64,000 nt of DNA from Acanthopleura granulata (Eukaryota > Mollusca > Polyplacophora > Chitonida > Chitonidae). The notes under the pieces are model-generated. The model saw nothing but the letters and a program-made list of their open reading frames with translations, was not told where the DNA came from and did no database searches. Where the stretch lies: positions 4,986,844 to 5,050,843 of the forward strand of contig JABBOT010000022.1 in the NCBI GenBank assembly GCA_016165875.1, written 5' to 3'. The translations under genes were made by a program, and so were the position numbers. Within the stretch, counting starts at the first letter, position 1. Each line of letters opens with the position of its first letter. Positions 47,268 through 63,141 of this stretch are shown piece by piece.

Positions 47268-47732
47268 TCACAGTCCCTTTCTGAAGAAGTAGTCCCCTAG
47301 CCGCATGATCAGTTCGTTACACTTGGCAGCCTTGCCCTTTTCGTCGTGGACACCCACAATTAACAGGGAGAAGGTTTTACAAACGGAACATCCTGTAAAG
47401 CCCGTCCGTGCGAGAATCCCAAACCTACCGTCCGCGAGACGTACCTTGAAGTTTTGCTCGTTAATCGTCACTCCTTCGCTGTACAATCGATCCAGGTCGT
47501 CAAAACTGTCCGCGATGTCTTCAAGCTCACCAGGCTGCACGTGGAAAGAGGGACATTTGGCCAGGAGTTTCCCGGAATTGAGATGAAATATTCCGGCGGC
47601 GGAGACGTCTCTGGTGGTGGAGAAAATCTTGGAAATGAAACCGTCCCAGATATCAGAGAATTCTGTTTGACGGGGATCTGGCATACGGGCCAAGATCTCC
47701 ATCAGCTGATCACATGTGAACGTTTCTGTCAT
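47268..47732 (-). CDS. profilin-like protein, single exon, N-terminally extended (154 aa)
   Basis: From ATG (47732) the frame encodes 154 residues, TGA ending at 47268. Residues about 28-154 follow the profilin fold in order: W at the start (SDIWDGFISKIF), VSAAGIFHLNSGKLLAK, the acidic helix ELEDIADSFDD, GVTINEQNFKVRLADGR, SLLIVGVHDEKGKAAKCNEL and the terminal helix LGDYFFRKGL. Profilins bind monomeric actin, poly-proline and phosphoinositides to control filament growth. The family is usually 125-140 residues; about 25 extra residues precede the conserved part (MTETFTCDQLMEILARMPDP). An in-frame ATG at 47870 would add 46 more, but this is less likely because that stretch looks non-coding. No intron interrupts it, so it may be a retrocopy or a lineage-specific paralogue. 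The frame is intact. Confidence 0.85.
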   Translation of the reverse strand: MTETFTCDQLMEILARMPDPRQTEFSDIWDGFISKIFSTTRDVSAAGIFHLNSGKLLAKCPSFHVQPGELEDIADSFDDLDRLYSEGVTINEQNFKVRLADGRFGILARTGFTGCSVCKTFSLLIVGVHDEKGKAAKCNELIMRLGDYFFRKGL

Positions 47733-47879
47733 CGTAGCGGCCGTGTGAATGTGTAGATGATATGTATAGACAGAGGCTAACAGGTAGACATTTCCCCAGT
47801 TCTGGCAAAGTACCGGCATACATGGGCTTATCAAGTTGCCTGTGTATGCCTGGCTAACTGGCGTGGTCACTGGGTTTGA

Positions 47880-49920
47880 GTTGAGATTGGCAAATCATTC
47901 CCAGTGGTTCTTGACAATAGAGGTATGAACAAAGAGAACGACAAGCCTGGTCAGGCAGCAGAATTAACGCTGACTGGGGCGGGTAGCTGTTACCGAACAC
48001 ATAATATATATCGGTACAGCTACTACCCCCTGCATTGCTTAGAACGGGTGGCATTTAAATGGCAAGGGGAGAGGGTACGGGTGTTATTATATTTCACCCC
48101 TAAAATTTGTCATAAAATGTAACTTTTGGTGCGGATACTTACGGGTTTCCGGTATACGGTATGCAAAGACCCCCAAACACATTTTATAAGGTGAATACAA
48201 GTGTTTGGCTCTGACAAAGTGAGTAACTTAGTCATAGAGGAAACTTTCGGTCACACACGGCTATTGCGCGCAAGCGCGGGGAGTTAAAAAGTTAATATCA
48301 TTTACATAGGGTAAATCAAAATCTTAATCTTGTCTAAGGAGTTATTAAAAGTCAATGGAGACTTGAGCTAGGGCAGGCATGTAAACCCTTCTTACTTGTC
48401 ACTGATTCGGGGACTGTATATACATAGCCAGTGTTCGTGTACTGTGTATAAACGGCCAAAAACAATATCTATGTTTTATCCGGCGGTTGTTTGTGTTCCT
48501 GTCTGTCAACAACTTCACGGACAAAACTAGGGATTTACACCAAATTTGGTGCTCAGTTAGGCATTCAGTGATGTACTAATGCCTTCACTTTAGACAGGCA
48601 TCCAAATCTAGGACAATTTTGAAAGATTCCTCACCACTGATTCCTCACAACTGAAGGCCAGCAACTTCAGGGCGAAAAGTTAATCAGGGAAATATATGCA
48701 CCACCTGGCCTTTGCTCAATCATGAATATTCACAGTATTCTGGTGGTGATTGTGATTTGGTGTCAAATGCAGATTTTTTTTTTCTTTCTTTTTTTTTAAC
48801 GATTTGCCATGATAGTCCCTTATTCCGCAACTTTATGAAATAGGTTGTGCACGCACGTGCACGGCTCTGTCTTTACAGAAATACCAACCCAGGATCTTCT
48901 CCATGTGCCAACACGAGATGCGACACAAGTGAAGTGCTGTGTCCCTTTATAGTTGAGGATTTGTTCATTTGCCTACATAAGAGACTGGCGCTCTTGGAAA
49001 ACGTTCTTGTTTTATGAATATTTTAACCCTTTCTATTATGAGATTGGTTTTGATTTATACATATTAGGAATCGGGAAACCATTAACAACATCCAGTATGT
49101 GGACTGAACCCACGGCCATCCGCGGGTTACTGGTACACCCCCCCCTCCCCACGTGCTCTTGGAGAAGACCAGTAACTTTCTATTAACGAACTGCGTGCAT
49201 GGTGCAATAAATACCAACGTGAGCTGGCACTAATTCACCATTCCATTGACGACCCGCGACCACCTAATTTCTGGAGCCAGTTTTACAAACATGATGTCAG
49301 CTGTGTCAAATATACCTGCCATGACGCCACATATTGCAGAGATACGTCACCATGGTACTTACGTGCCTTGAAACGTCACACATTACTCGTAAAACTTGCC
49401 CCTGACAATATAAGGCTACGAAATATTATGTTGAAAGCCGTACAAATGATTATGATCATTATGTGAACTGAAATGCATCAATACTGCCCTTTGGTTCCTG
49501 CGGTCAAAATACCATTATCCTCTAAGTTTAATGAATGATTTTCTCGGAATATCATCCAGTATGGATTTTACATGATTCTGATTTTGTTGTAAGGGACAAT
49601 GGTCATTGCTGTCATGAAAGCATTGCAACTAGGGATAACAGTTAAGTAGAAAGTCTTTCTGTCTCTGGAAATATACAGGACCAAGCAGCACTAGGTTATC
49701 AGATTTTTGTTAATGCTTTTCGTTTTTACATATGGTTTTATGAGTACGAACAAAGTATAATCGTAAACTAGATTCAAAGTCCGTACAGCTTTTCTCGTGA
49801 ACTTCCTCGGCAAAGCCTCCACTTTTACTATAAAATCGAGGCTTTACATGACTATGCATACAGAATTTAGGCTCCCGCACAGAAAAAAAACATGAACCTG
49901 AACTTCATAAGAAACAAAAA
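47880..49920. other. intergenic stretch; weak SINE trace only
   Basis: No gene supported. GAACCCACGGCCATCCGCGG near 49106 followed by TCCCCACGTG resembles the SINE central body in reverse orientation, badly decayed. Confidence 0.45.
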
Positions 49921-49930
49921 ACTTGTCGCT

Positions 49931-50004
49931 GCCCCAGGCTCTGCCCGGTTTCCTCCAGTCACAATGTTGAGTACTGCGTAAAACACCAATGAAATAAATA
50001 AATC
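49931..50004 (+). mobile_element. SINE 3' fragment, forward
   Basis: GGCTCTGCCCGGTTTCCTCC, then GAGTACTGCGTAAAACACCA and AAATAAATAAAT. Only the last third, with an internal deletion. Confidence 0.8.
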
Positions 50005-50294
50005 TTGTTGCTCGTCTACACGAAGCGAGCGACATAGACTGGAACATTCTGTATCGGACAGTTTAAATCACCCAGTGACGGTGGGGAGGTCTTAACAGCT
50101 GATCACTTGAGCTCTTTCTATTCCAGCAATGGACAATGTGATAAACCAGTCGGTTTATTACGAGATGTAACTTTCAAAGATGGCTCAAGCATTCATTACG
50201 ACCAGACATCCATTGACCTTTGAAAGTCATGGACCTAGAAATATATATTAGAAACAAAGACGCAAATAAATTCTGACATTATTAGTTGGTAAAT

Positions 50295-50300
50295 TTTATT
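50295..50300 (-). terminator. poly(A) signal AATAAA of the minus-strand alpha-tubulin gene
   Basis: GAAGAATAAAA on the minus strand, about 145 bases after the stop codon. The same context occurs after the plus-strand copy. Confidence 0.75.
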
Positions 50301-50444
50301 CTTCACTTGCAGAAACATGAGAATCTCAGTCGAAAAATGCCATTGTGAAGAACAGTTTCAACAAAATAATTTATGATTTTTCGGTGATGTGGACCAGCGG
50401 ACTGTATCAGATCGCGTCACCGTTTCTTCAGATTTCGGCAATGT

Positions 50445-53030
<2,586 letters not shown>

Positions 53031-53130
53031 GTTGAATTGTGGGGTAAGTAGATATGCTGAGGAAACTCGCCTCCTGACGTTGAAGTGGTAGAAGTGAGAG
53101 TGAACTGCCGATTGAGGCAGTCTGACCCGG

Positions 53131-53138
53131 TATTTATA
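53131..53138 (-). promoter_or_regulatory. TATA box of the minus-strand alpha-tubulin gene
   Basis: TATAAATA on the minus strand, 100 bases upstream of the ATG. It is followed by GGTCAGACTGCC and a 5'UTR (TCAACGTCAGGAGGCGAGTT) that aligns with the twin gene. Confidence 0.8.
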
Positions 53139-53217
53139 CAACACTCATTTGTCGTGTGTCATAGGCGTTGGTAAGAAACTTGTTCAAACGTGAAAAACAC
53201 TCAAAGACTGCTTTCGG

Positions 53218-53227
53218 CCTAGCAACC
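53218..53227 (-). promoter_or_regulatory. shared promoter motif GGTTGCTAGG (X-box-like)
   Basis: GGTTGCTAGG on the minus strand, 80 bases upstream of the TATA box. The same decamer lies 60 bases upstream of the twin's TATA box. It contains the AGCAAC half-site of RFX binding sites (X-boxes). The factor is inferred. Confidence 0.45.
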
Positions 53228-54375
53228 GGTTGGTCAGAGAGCGTTGTTTACGGGTGAAGGTGTGGTCTATCACAAGTCAGGATCAGGAGAGGGGGCCAGC
53301 GGTGGGGACCGGCGAAGTCTATAGAGTCTGGGGGTAGTGGAGGGATAGTGCAAGAGTGGGGGTTGATTTGTTTGACGTTCGATCTGTTAGGGTTATTCGA
53401 TTATTGGAGTGAATTTGGTCCAGTGTTAATATTTCATTGTCACCGGAAGGGTGGATTTAACAATAATATTCTGGATAGTGCACGTGACGGGATGTATGTG
53501 AAAATCAATTACACGTAACATATAGCCATTTAATTTTACACTAAAACCAACCTGTACGGAACATGCTAAATCCCATCCTAACCGATTTATGTGCCTTATT
53601 TTATATTTGTTAAAATATACTCAAAAACGCTGTGATAAGTATATCTGTCAGTGCAATATGTAACATGTATATATATCTTCTTGTTTTTGTCTATTATATT
53701 CAAATGAAGGTAACTGATCGATAAGTATAACAATGTGAATACACCACCACCCTCCTTCAATCCCATCCCATCCCCTTCGTACTATAGGTATAAAAACAAT
53801 AATTGAATTTTGTATCCAACATTCAGGCGCACAGAAAATGGTGGGGACGGGTAGGGATTGGCTGTAGCTCTGAAGTGTGTTGAAGTACTGCCAGGTAATT
53901 TTGCGGGTATAAACTATGACAAATAATGGTTGAAAAAAGTCCATTACTTGTGCCTACATTAAAACAGACAAAAATATCATCCAATGAGCAAGTGCCCCCC
54001 CCCACACCCTGTTTCTATGTCGATAGGACGCTAGTACCTGCATTCCAGCTGATTTATTTTGAGAAAATGGTTGTCAACACCTAATGATATTTGGATATGT
54101 TGTAGGCCAGGCATCTAGTTATTTGACATTATGTGTCATTTGGGCCAACGAAAATTAGGGAATACAGTTTTAGGAGGGTGTTCTTTGTGAAATTACTACA
54201 TAAATAGTAAGGCTATTTTTAGTGTTTTTATACCTATAGATCTAACGTCCCAGTCAATTTCCTTCTGTCTTACAGTAATGCTTTCAGAGGTCCCGACACA
54301 TTGGTTTTAGCATTAATGTGTCAAACGTGAGTATAGTCCTACATCACAAATAGGGATAGGACCCTATATATCAAA

Positions 54376-54590
54376 AAGCCTACCACCAATGCGGTCGCTG
54401 TGAGTTCAAGACCAGCTCATGCTGGCTTCCTCTCCGGCCGTACGTGGGAAGGCCTGCCAGCAACCTGCGGATGGTTGTGGGTTTCCCCCGAGCTCTGGCC
54501 GGTTTGCTCCCATCATAATGCTGGCCGCCATGGTATGATTGAAATATTCTTGAGTACGGCGTAAAACACCAATCAAATAAATAAATATAT
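54376..54590 (+). mobile_element. SINE, forward, 5' head truncated
   Basis: Starts at AAGCCTACCACCAATGCGGT, B-box GTGAGTTCAAGACC, ends GCGTAAAACACCAATCAAAT plus AAATAAATA. Lies in the inter-tubulin spacer. Confidence 0.9.
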
Positions 54591-54615
54591 ATCAAAAATA
54601 AAACGTAAAGAACAA

Positions 54616-54718
54616 TTATTTATTTGGTTGGTTGGAGATGAAGCCAGTATGAGCTGGGCGAACTCACGGTGACCGCATTGGTGAGAGGCTCAAGGCTTCA
54701 AGGCCCAGGGGCTAACCT
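54616..54718 (-). mobile_element. SINE remnant, reverse, internally deleted
   Basis: TATTTATTTGGTTGGTTGGA joins directly to GAAGCCAGTATGAGCTGGGC and GAACTCACGGTGACCGCATT; the whole central body is missing. Confidence 0.7.
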
Positions 54719-54947
54719 TCTCGTAAAGGAGTCTACTCTGCTGGCCTAATTACATATATAGGCTTGTGCAATTTAGTGACCATTCCTAGTGCTAATGAAC
54801 AATGTAATGATCTGAGCAGATCGTGTGGATACCCCCATATCATTACCCATGATTATCGTGATTATACTCGTAATGAGTGAGACTGAACTGAATGGATTAC
54901 GTTGCTATATCTTAGGCAAAAAGCTATTTGTTCTTCCTCACATGTAA

Positions 54948-55200
54948 TTTATTTATTTATTTATTTAATGGTGTCTTACGCCGTACTCAAGAATATTTCA
55001 CTTATACGATGGCGGCCAGCATTCTGGTGGGAGGAAACCGGTCAGATCCCAGCGGAAACCCACCACCATCTGCAGCATGCTGGCAGACCTTCCCACGTAC
55101 GGCCGGAGAGGAAGCCAGTTTGAGCTGGGCTTGAACTCACAGCGACCGCATTGGTTGGAGGCTTCTGTCATTGCGCTGCGTTAGCGCGCTAACCGCCCCT
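54948..55200 (-). mobile_element. SINE, reverse, near full length
   Basis: Tail complement TTTATTTATTTATTTAATGG, full body, head complement GCGTTAGCGCGCTAACCGCC. CATGTAA on both sides may be a short target-site duplication. Confidence 0.9.
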
Positions 55201-55905
55201 CTTCTCATGTAAAGCCTTTCTATTCCATATATTCACAAGTCTGTCGTGTACAATAGTGAATTCCACTTCATGCGTTGCCAAGTTCACTGGCCCATGCTAA
55301 GTAAATCTGCTTTACCTGTTTATTAAAGCAATTCAGAGGATGCGACTGAAATACGTACTATTCGGGAAAAAAGTGAGGGAGGTTTTCTATGTAAATGAAC
55401 TACAGCTTTACGAATGAATATTCAAGATGTATAATTAGATAATCTGATGAAGGAAACGATATAAGGACAAGTTTAGTCGTAAATGTCCCAGTCGAATGAA
55501 TTGAAATAGACGGAAATCATATCTCGAAATTCAACTTGACAGGTCACGTGCATATCACACAAAACGCCTGCATAGTATAAGTGTGCATCGTCGCTTTTTT
55601 TCTGACCACTGTATCCAGGCCGACTTTGTGACCACTAGACATGAGGTTCTGGCAGCGAAGACTCTGACACACCTTATATGAGGTGTTTTTGAAGTTTCCG
55701 ATGTCATTGTGAACAAAGCATTATGCTCCATAAATTAATCTTCAACCAAATAGGCAAATCCTGCAGCATTGGTGGGTTGTGTATTAGAATAGCAACCTTT
55801 GTGAAAATAACGTTTGACACTCTCCAGGGATCTTTTTTTCTCTCCTGTCTCTGTCTGGGCCAAAGTAAAGTTTAACTTGCTGGCATGACACATTCTGCAT
55901 GTGTG

Positions 55906-56232
55906 TCATGAGTTGTGCCAAACAATATGGCGTGAGGGGAGAGAATGTTGCATAATACACTCCTCTTGTATACAGTGGCCAGTCGATTGTCCAGGTTTTT
56001 CCCGTGCCTGGACTTGTGTCAGAATAATTGCCAGAAAAATAATTAAATGGTCAAGCTCTGTGGTTCCGCTAACACTCTCCACAATGCTCTTATCTGACCC
56101 CCTGCCGTGGACGGGAAAAGTGTGGGGGAGAGGGGAGGGAGCGTCATTATAACACGCAGCGCTGATCAGCATAGCACCTATTGTCAGGACAACACACAGC
56201 GATCTGAACAGATTCACGCTTGCTGCCAACAT
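55906..56232 (-). CDS. hypothetical small secreted protein (108 aa) with signal-peptide-like start
   Basis: An intact ATG-to-TGA frame on the minus strand. Residues 1-27 look like a signal peptide: MLAASVNLFR, then a hydrophobic core (SLCVVLTIGAMLISAA) with a plausible cleavage site before CYNDAPS. The rest has PHTFPVHGRGSDK, a second hydrophobic patch (LDHLIIFLAIILTQVQA) and two nearby cysteines. I recognise no family. The start codon lies 114 bases from the TATA box of the plus-strand alpha-tubulin gene, pointing away, so the two could share a bidirectional promoter. It may still be a chance ORF: no splice partner, codon-bias test or homolog supports it. Confidence 0.3.
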   Translation of the reverse strand: MLAASVNLFRSLCVVLTIGAMLISAACYNDAPSPLPHTFPVHGRGSDKSIVESVSGTTELDHLIIFLAIILTQVQAREKPGQSTGHCIQEECIMQHSLPSRHIVWHNS

Positions 56233-56276
56233 GGCAATCCATGATTAAATAATACACGGCTTTGCTGGTTGCTAGG

Positions 56277-56294
56277 ATGCAACCGTCCAAACAT
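56277..56294. promoter_or_regulatory. inverted-repeat motif GGTTGCTAGGATGCAACC (X-box-like)
   Basis: A 6-bp inverted repeat (GGTTGC...GCAACC) spaced by six bases, containing the decamer GGTTGCTAGG also found upstream of the other alpha-tubulin gene. It resembles a loosely spaced RFX X-box. It lies between the TATA box (56346) and the divergent small ORF (56232). Confidence 0.5.
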
Positions 56295-56345
56295 GTTTTT
56301 CTCTGCGTCAGTCAGACAATAGTTGTTTGTGACTCTGGGACGTAG

Positions 56346-56353
56346 TATAAATA
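56346..56353 (+). promoter_or_regulatory. TATA box of the plus-strand alpha-tubulin gene
   Basis: TATAAATA followed by CGAGGGTCACACTGCC, homologous to the twin promoter. The 5'UTR (CATCAACGTCTTGAGGCGAG) is also shared. 106 bases upstream of the ATG. Confidence 0.8.
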
Positions 56354-56458
56354 CGAGGGTCACACTGCCCAGCGGTCAGTTCCTTCTCACTTCAGCCACA
56401 TCAACGTCTTGAGGCGAGTTCGCGAGCAGAATCAACCGAACACCAAATCTCTGTCATC

Positions 56459-59145
<2,687 letters not shown>

Positions 59146-59289
59146 ACATTGCCAAAGTCTGATGAAACGATGATACGATCTGATACAGTCCGCTGATCCA
59201 CATCACAGAGAAATCATAAATTATTTTGTTGAAACTGTTCTTCACAATGGCATTTTTCGACTGAGATTCTCATGTTTCTTTAAATGAAG

Positions 59290-59295
59290 AATAAA
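59290..59295 (+). terminator. poly(A) signal AATAAA of the plus-strand alpha-tubulin gene
   Basis: GAAGAATAAAACTC, about 145 bases after the stop codon, in the same context as in the twin gene. Confidence 0.75.
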
Positions 59296-59636
59296 ACTCA
59301 ACAGCAAGCTACAACCGAAAGCGTTTTCGTTTGTTGTTATGTGGGTTTTATACTTTGAGACTTAACGCATGGCCATAGTTTTAAAAATGAAATAGATTGT
59401 GGGATTTAAAGCAGAATGTGTCGCGATCGGGGTAAGGAATCTCGGGACTGTGTATATGGGCGAGGAGTTTCTAAACTCTCACTGTTTACTTGGGGCCTGG
59501 TAACATTAAACTGTCGGGGGGCGCTCACCTGGCCGTTTGCATAGTCCGACGTTCTTCCATCTAAAAAATACCCTGAATATCATTACGTTAAATGTGGGAA
59601 AGTTCCTCAATAACTTGCCGAGAGTTAATGGTTTAT

Positions 59637-59740
59637 ACCGGGCACTCCGGTTTCTTCCAACCACAATACTGACCACCGCGGTGTAAGTAAATAATTATCT
59701 GGTGCGGTTTTATGCCACAGTCAATAAATTCTGCTTACAT
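59637..59740 (+). mobile_element. strongly decayed SINE fragment, forward
   Basis: GCACTCCGGTTTCTTCCAAC, ACAATACTGACCACCGCGGT and GTGCGGTTTTATGCCACAGT follow the order of the SINE body but with many changes. It was recognised only by this order. Confidence 0.45.
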
Positions 59741-60301
59741 TTGAAACTGAAGTATAGATTTAGCCTGCTTTCGAAGGCTCTGTCCAGTCACAGACTGGTT
59801 TATTGTGTAATTCTGGGATCGGAAAACTGACAATGTTGTTACTTTATCGGTTGGTTCTTCAACCAAGTTAATGGTCGGTCATCAGGCCAAATTACTGGTC
59901 GATCAATAGACCAAAATGTTCATTTTCCTGGTGTTTGTATTCTGGGTCTGAGTGAGGCGTCAAGTCGGATGGCTAAGATATGACAGCTTTGCGAAATGGC
60001 TGAATCAATAGTGCATATTACCATTTCATTACTGGAACTGATCTTTGTCATTCATGGTAACTGTTCTTTCTACTTTCGGCAACTCATTCAGATAAAGTAC
60101 ATTTTTCTTTTACTGTCATTTACCGCCGTTCTCTGCAACAGAACATCCTTTTATTTAAATGATTACTGTCCTATTTAGGGGTGTGGGCTGCAAAAACTCG
60201 GACACAGCCTGACCCTGCGCGTCTTTGAGGCTCAGTGCTATACTTTACTACTAGCTTGGTTAGCTCGTACCATCTTTCTCCAGCCTCTAATCATGACAAA
60301 C

Positions 60302-60625
60302 GCACAGGTCTTGATGCATACCCATTCTAGAATCAGATGAGAGCATAAGGTAGTGATTGCCCGTGGTACCAAGGCACGGACCAAAACGTTACTGTTTGCG
60401 GTACATTTTTTCTGCCACCATTGGAAAATTATGATCCCAGAATGCACCTTTCTTGTACAAGTGAGGCTACTACTCCGATGTCTCTACCGGAACAAAGGCG
60501 GCTCCAGCATAAAATTACCGCCGGCGTTAATGTTTTAGTTAGAATCTCCTTTCCGAGGGCAGTCACGAGTGTATGCATGGGGATGAGTCTAGACTGGGTA
60601 TACATCAAGACTTCCTCGCGAATCT
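60302..60625. repeat. imperfect fold-back element, arms about 90 bp
   Basis: The left arm (about 60302-60390) reversed and complemented aligns with the right arm (about 60530-60625), sharing GGGTAT(G/A)CATCAAGAC, TCTAGA and GGCA(A/G)TCAC blocks. Both arms, read outward from the centre, are open in the same frame. The origin may be an inverted duplication or a MITE. Confidence 0.6.
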
Positions 60626-61412
60626 GTTAGGACTAGAAATGGGACGAAACTGGTATGGAGCGAAATAAAATGCTTGATCCGAGTTAACCAAGGAGATAAT
60701 GTCATTGTGGATAATGATACTGTACAGACGCACATGATCTAGGCATAGTTTAGAGAAAACCACTGCACCTCAGCAGATTTCTGACAAACCTTCAGCATGA
60801 CTTTTACAGAACTTCAACAATCGATTTCCGCGTAACCATTTCTTCTATGTATGGTTATACTGTCAAGTAAGGCCCCATCAATTTGTCAGCATTTACATCA
60901 GTTTTTAGACTTGCCTTCTGACACGAAATTGATCGATGTTGCCAAGAATGGTTAGCTCCAGAGGTAAACAATGGCTTTATGCAAAATAATACAGACACAA
61001 GAGAAATGAGCAAGTATAAAATAAGGGAAGTAGTGCCCCGTTCCTGGAGCTATTGATCATTTATAGCTTTTCATCGGACATTTTGTCATGTTGCATGGAT
61101 CAGCAGAAGTGCCCGGGTGATTATCACAAACATTACCGTATCCAGGTGTGAAACAATGTGTTTAGTAAATCGATGTAGAGGACACCAATGTGGCGAAAGC
61201 CATCGCTGAGTGCCTATACACCGAAAACAAGTTTACGCGTATCAGAAAAGATGTGAAGAGCTCGAATCCTAGGAGAGCTATACTGGTACATTAATCATAG
61301 CGAAGACTTTGCTTAGGTAACCTAGCCGAGGGAGATGTTTCACACTGTTTCATGGACCCACTTCATGGCTTTCGTAAGGGTCTTGTCAACACATAGTGAT
61401 GACTTACGTTAC

Positions 61413-61656
61413 TATTTATTCATTTATTTGATTGGTGTTTTACGCCGCACTCAAGAATATTTCACTTATACAGACCAGTATTATGGTTGGAGGAAACCGG
61501 AATCCAACGGAAACCCACGACCATCTGCAGCATGTTGGCAGACCTTCCCACGTACGGCCGGAGAGGAAGCCAGCATGAGCTGGTGACGGCATTGGTGGGA
61601 GGCTTCGGTCATTACTCTGAGCTTACGCTCTAACGGACTGAGCCACGCAGGCTCCG
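61413..61656 (-). mobile_element. SINE, reverse, with small internal deletions
   Basis: TTTATTCATTTATTTGATTG, then ACGCCGCACTCAAGAATATT, body, and the head complement GGACTGAGCCACGCAGGCTC. The strip around the B-box is shortened (GAGCTGGTGACGGC). Confidence 0.9.
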
Positions 61657-62427
61657 ACGTATGTTACCAAGCTATATTAACAATGAAGCAAGGTCGCAGC
61701 AGCAACATCGTAAACAGGGGCCCTGATTCCAGTCTTATGCCAGAGTAGTTTGGCTCCGTCTGGGTTGGACCCAGTCTCTTCCATCCCTTAAGAACCTAAC
61801 ATTCGTCAAAAACATGAAATATTTTTTAAATGCAGGTCAAAATAAAGCATTTCTTTAAATCAATATAAACATTTGTTTCGTCCTGGATTTCATGGCTTAA
61901 CTCGCTCGCTTCACAATGTCGGGTGATGTGCAAACCCTCCCGCTATGTTCACCCTCCATTTTGTGTCGTCTAATACATAACATGTATGTCGGGGTGATCT
62001 TCCATTTTCCCATGTTCTCATATCTCGTCCATTTCATCATGACCGGAGACTAAAAATCCTATAGATGTATTTCTGATGCGAACTAATATATCATATAGTA
62101 GCCCACCATAATGCACTTTAAAAAAGACATATATTTTTACAATGCAAAAATATATTTTCTTGCCCATCAGGGGTAAAATAGCCATTTTACATTTGTTAAC
62201 CTACGCAACTAGTAAAGATCTGTTTCTCTGTCATGTGAATAAACTTGCCAGTATCTGCCCTGAATGTGAGCGGAAAGCTATCATCAGATTGTCCGTATTT
62301 CGTCAGCAAACGGTAGCAGCTTACACCGCCCTTACACCACGCGGTCTGAGCAGAATTAGGAATGAGAAATGCCTATTGATTGCAATATATTAGACGTCAA
62401 GGGTATGGAAACACTAGAATCACGGGC

Positions 62428-62517
62428 ACATGTAATTAAGGTACACATGACCAAGTCACGTGTAATCAAGGTACACGTCAACAAGACACGTGTTATTAAG
62501 GCACACGTCAGAAAGAC
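62428..62517 (+). repeat. tandem array, 30-bp unit, three copies, with CACGTG boxes
   Basis: The unit is ACGTGTAATCAAGGTACACG plus TCAACAAGAC with a few changes. CACGTG or its one-base variants fall at the unit joints. A 63-codon frame (62369-62560) runs through it, giving the 10-residue period RVIKVHVNKT. This may be coding or coincidental. Confidence 0.85.
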
Positions 62518-63141
62518 ACACCGTAAACGACGTAACATTTGGCCCAAAAAGTTCATTTAGAGTCAAGTAAATGTCATAGAATTTTACAGCTGGCACCGAA
62601 ACATACATTGCATTCATATTTCTTTACTTTCTTAAAACTTGTCTTTGAAAATTACGGACACAGTTTCATGATGCTGCTCTCAGTCACACTTTCTGCCACA
62701 CGTGTGCTTTCTGCCACACGTTCATGGCTTCGTTGACAGTAACTTGTACACGCGTTGTGTGTTGTAGTGTGATTAGCATATAAATAACATATGCCGTTAA
62801 TTCCAGGACAATAGACGAAAGTGTACAATTAATACGGCCTACACGTGAGGATAATTATGTACAACATGCATAATGACTCAGTTAGACGGTGATTTCTAAT
62901 TCATTAAAGGGAATCTACAAGACGCTGAATGAGACACTGGCTGAAATTAAATAGTCTTAGGTAGTATTGATTTGCTACACCCGATGTACTTGGTAACGCA
63001 TGTGATGGAATTCACTTTTGTATACGACAGACTTTTGAATATATAGAATAGAAATGCTTTTACACACGAAGGATCGCCAAGGAAGTGTGAGGAACAAATA
63101 AAAGAAGAAGACGCCGGTAAGATACAAAGTTACAACAATGT

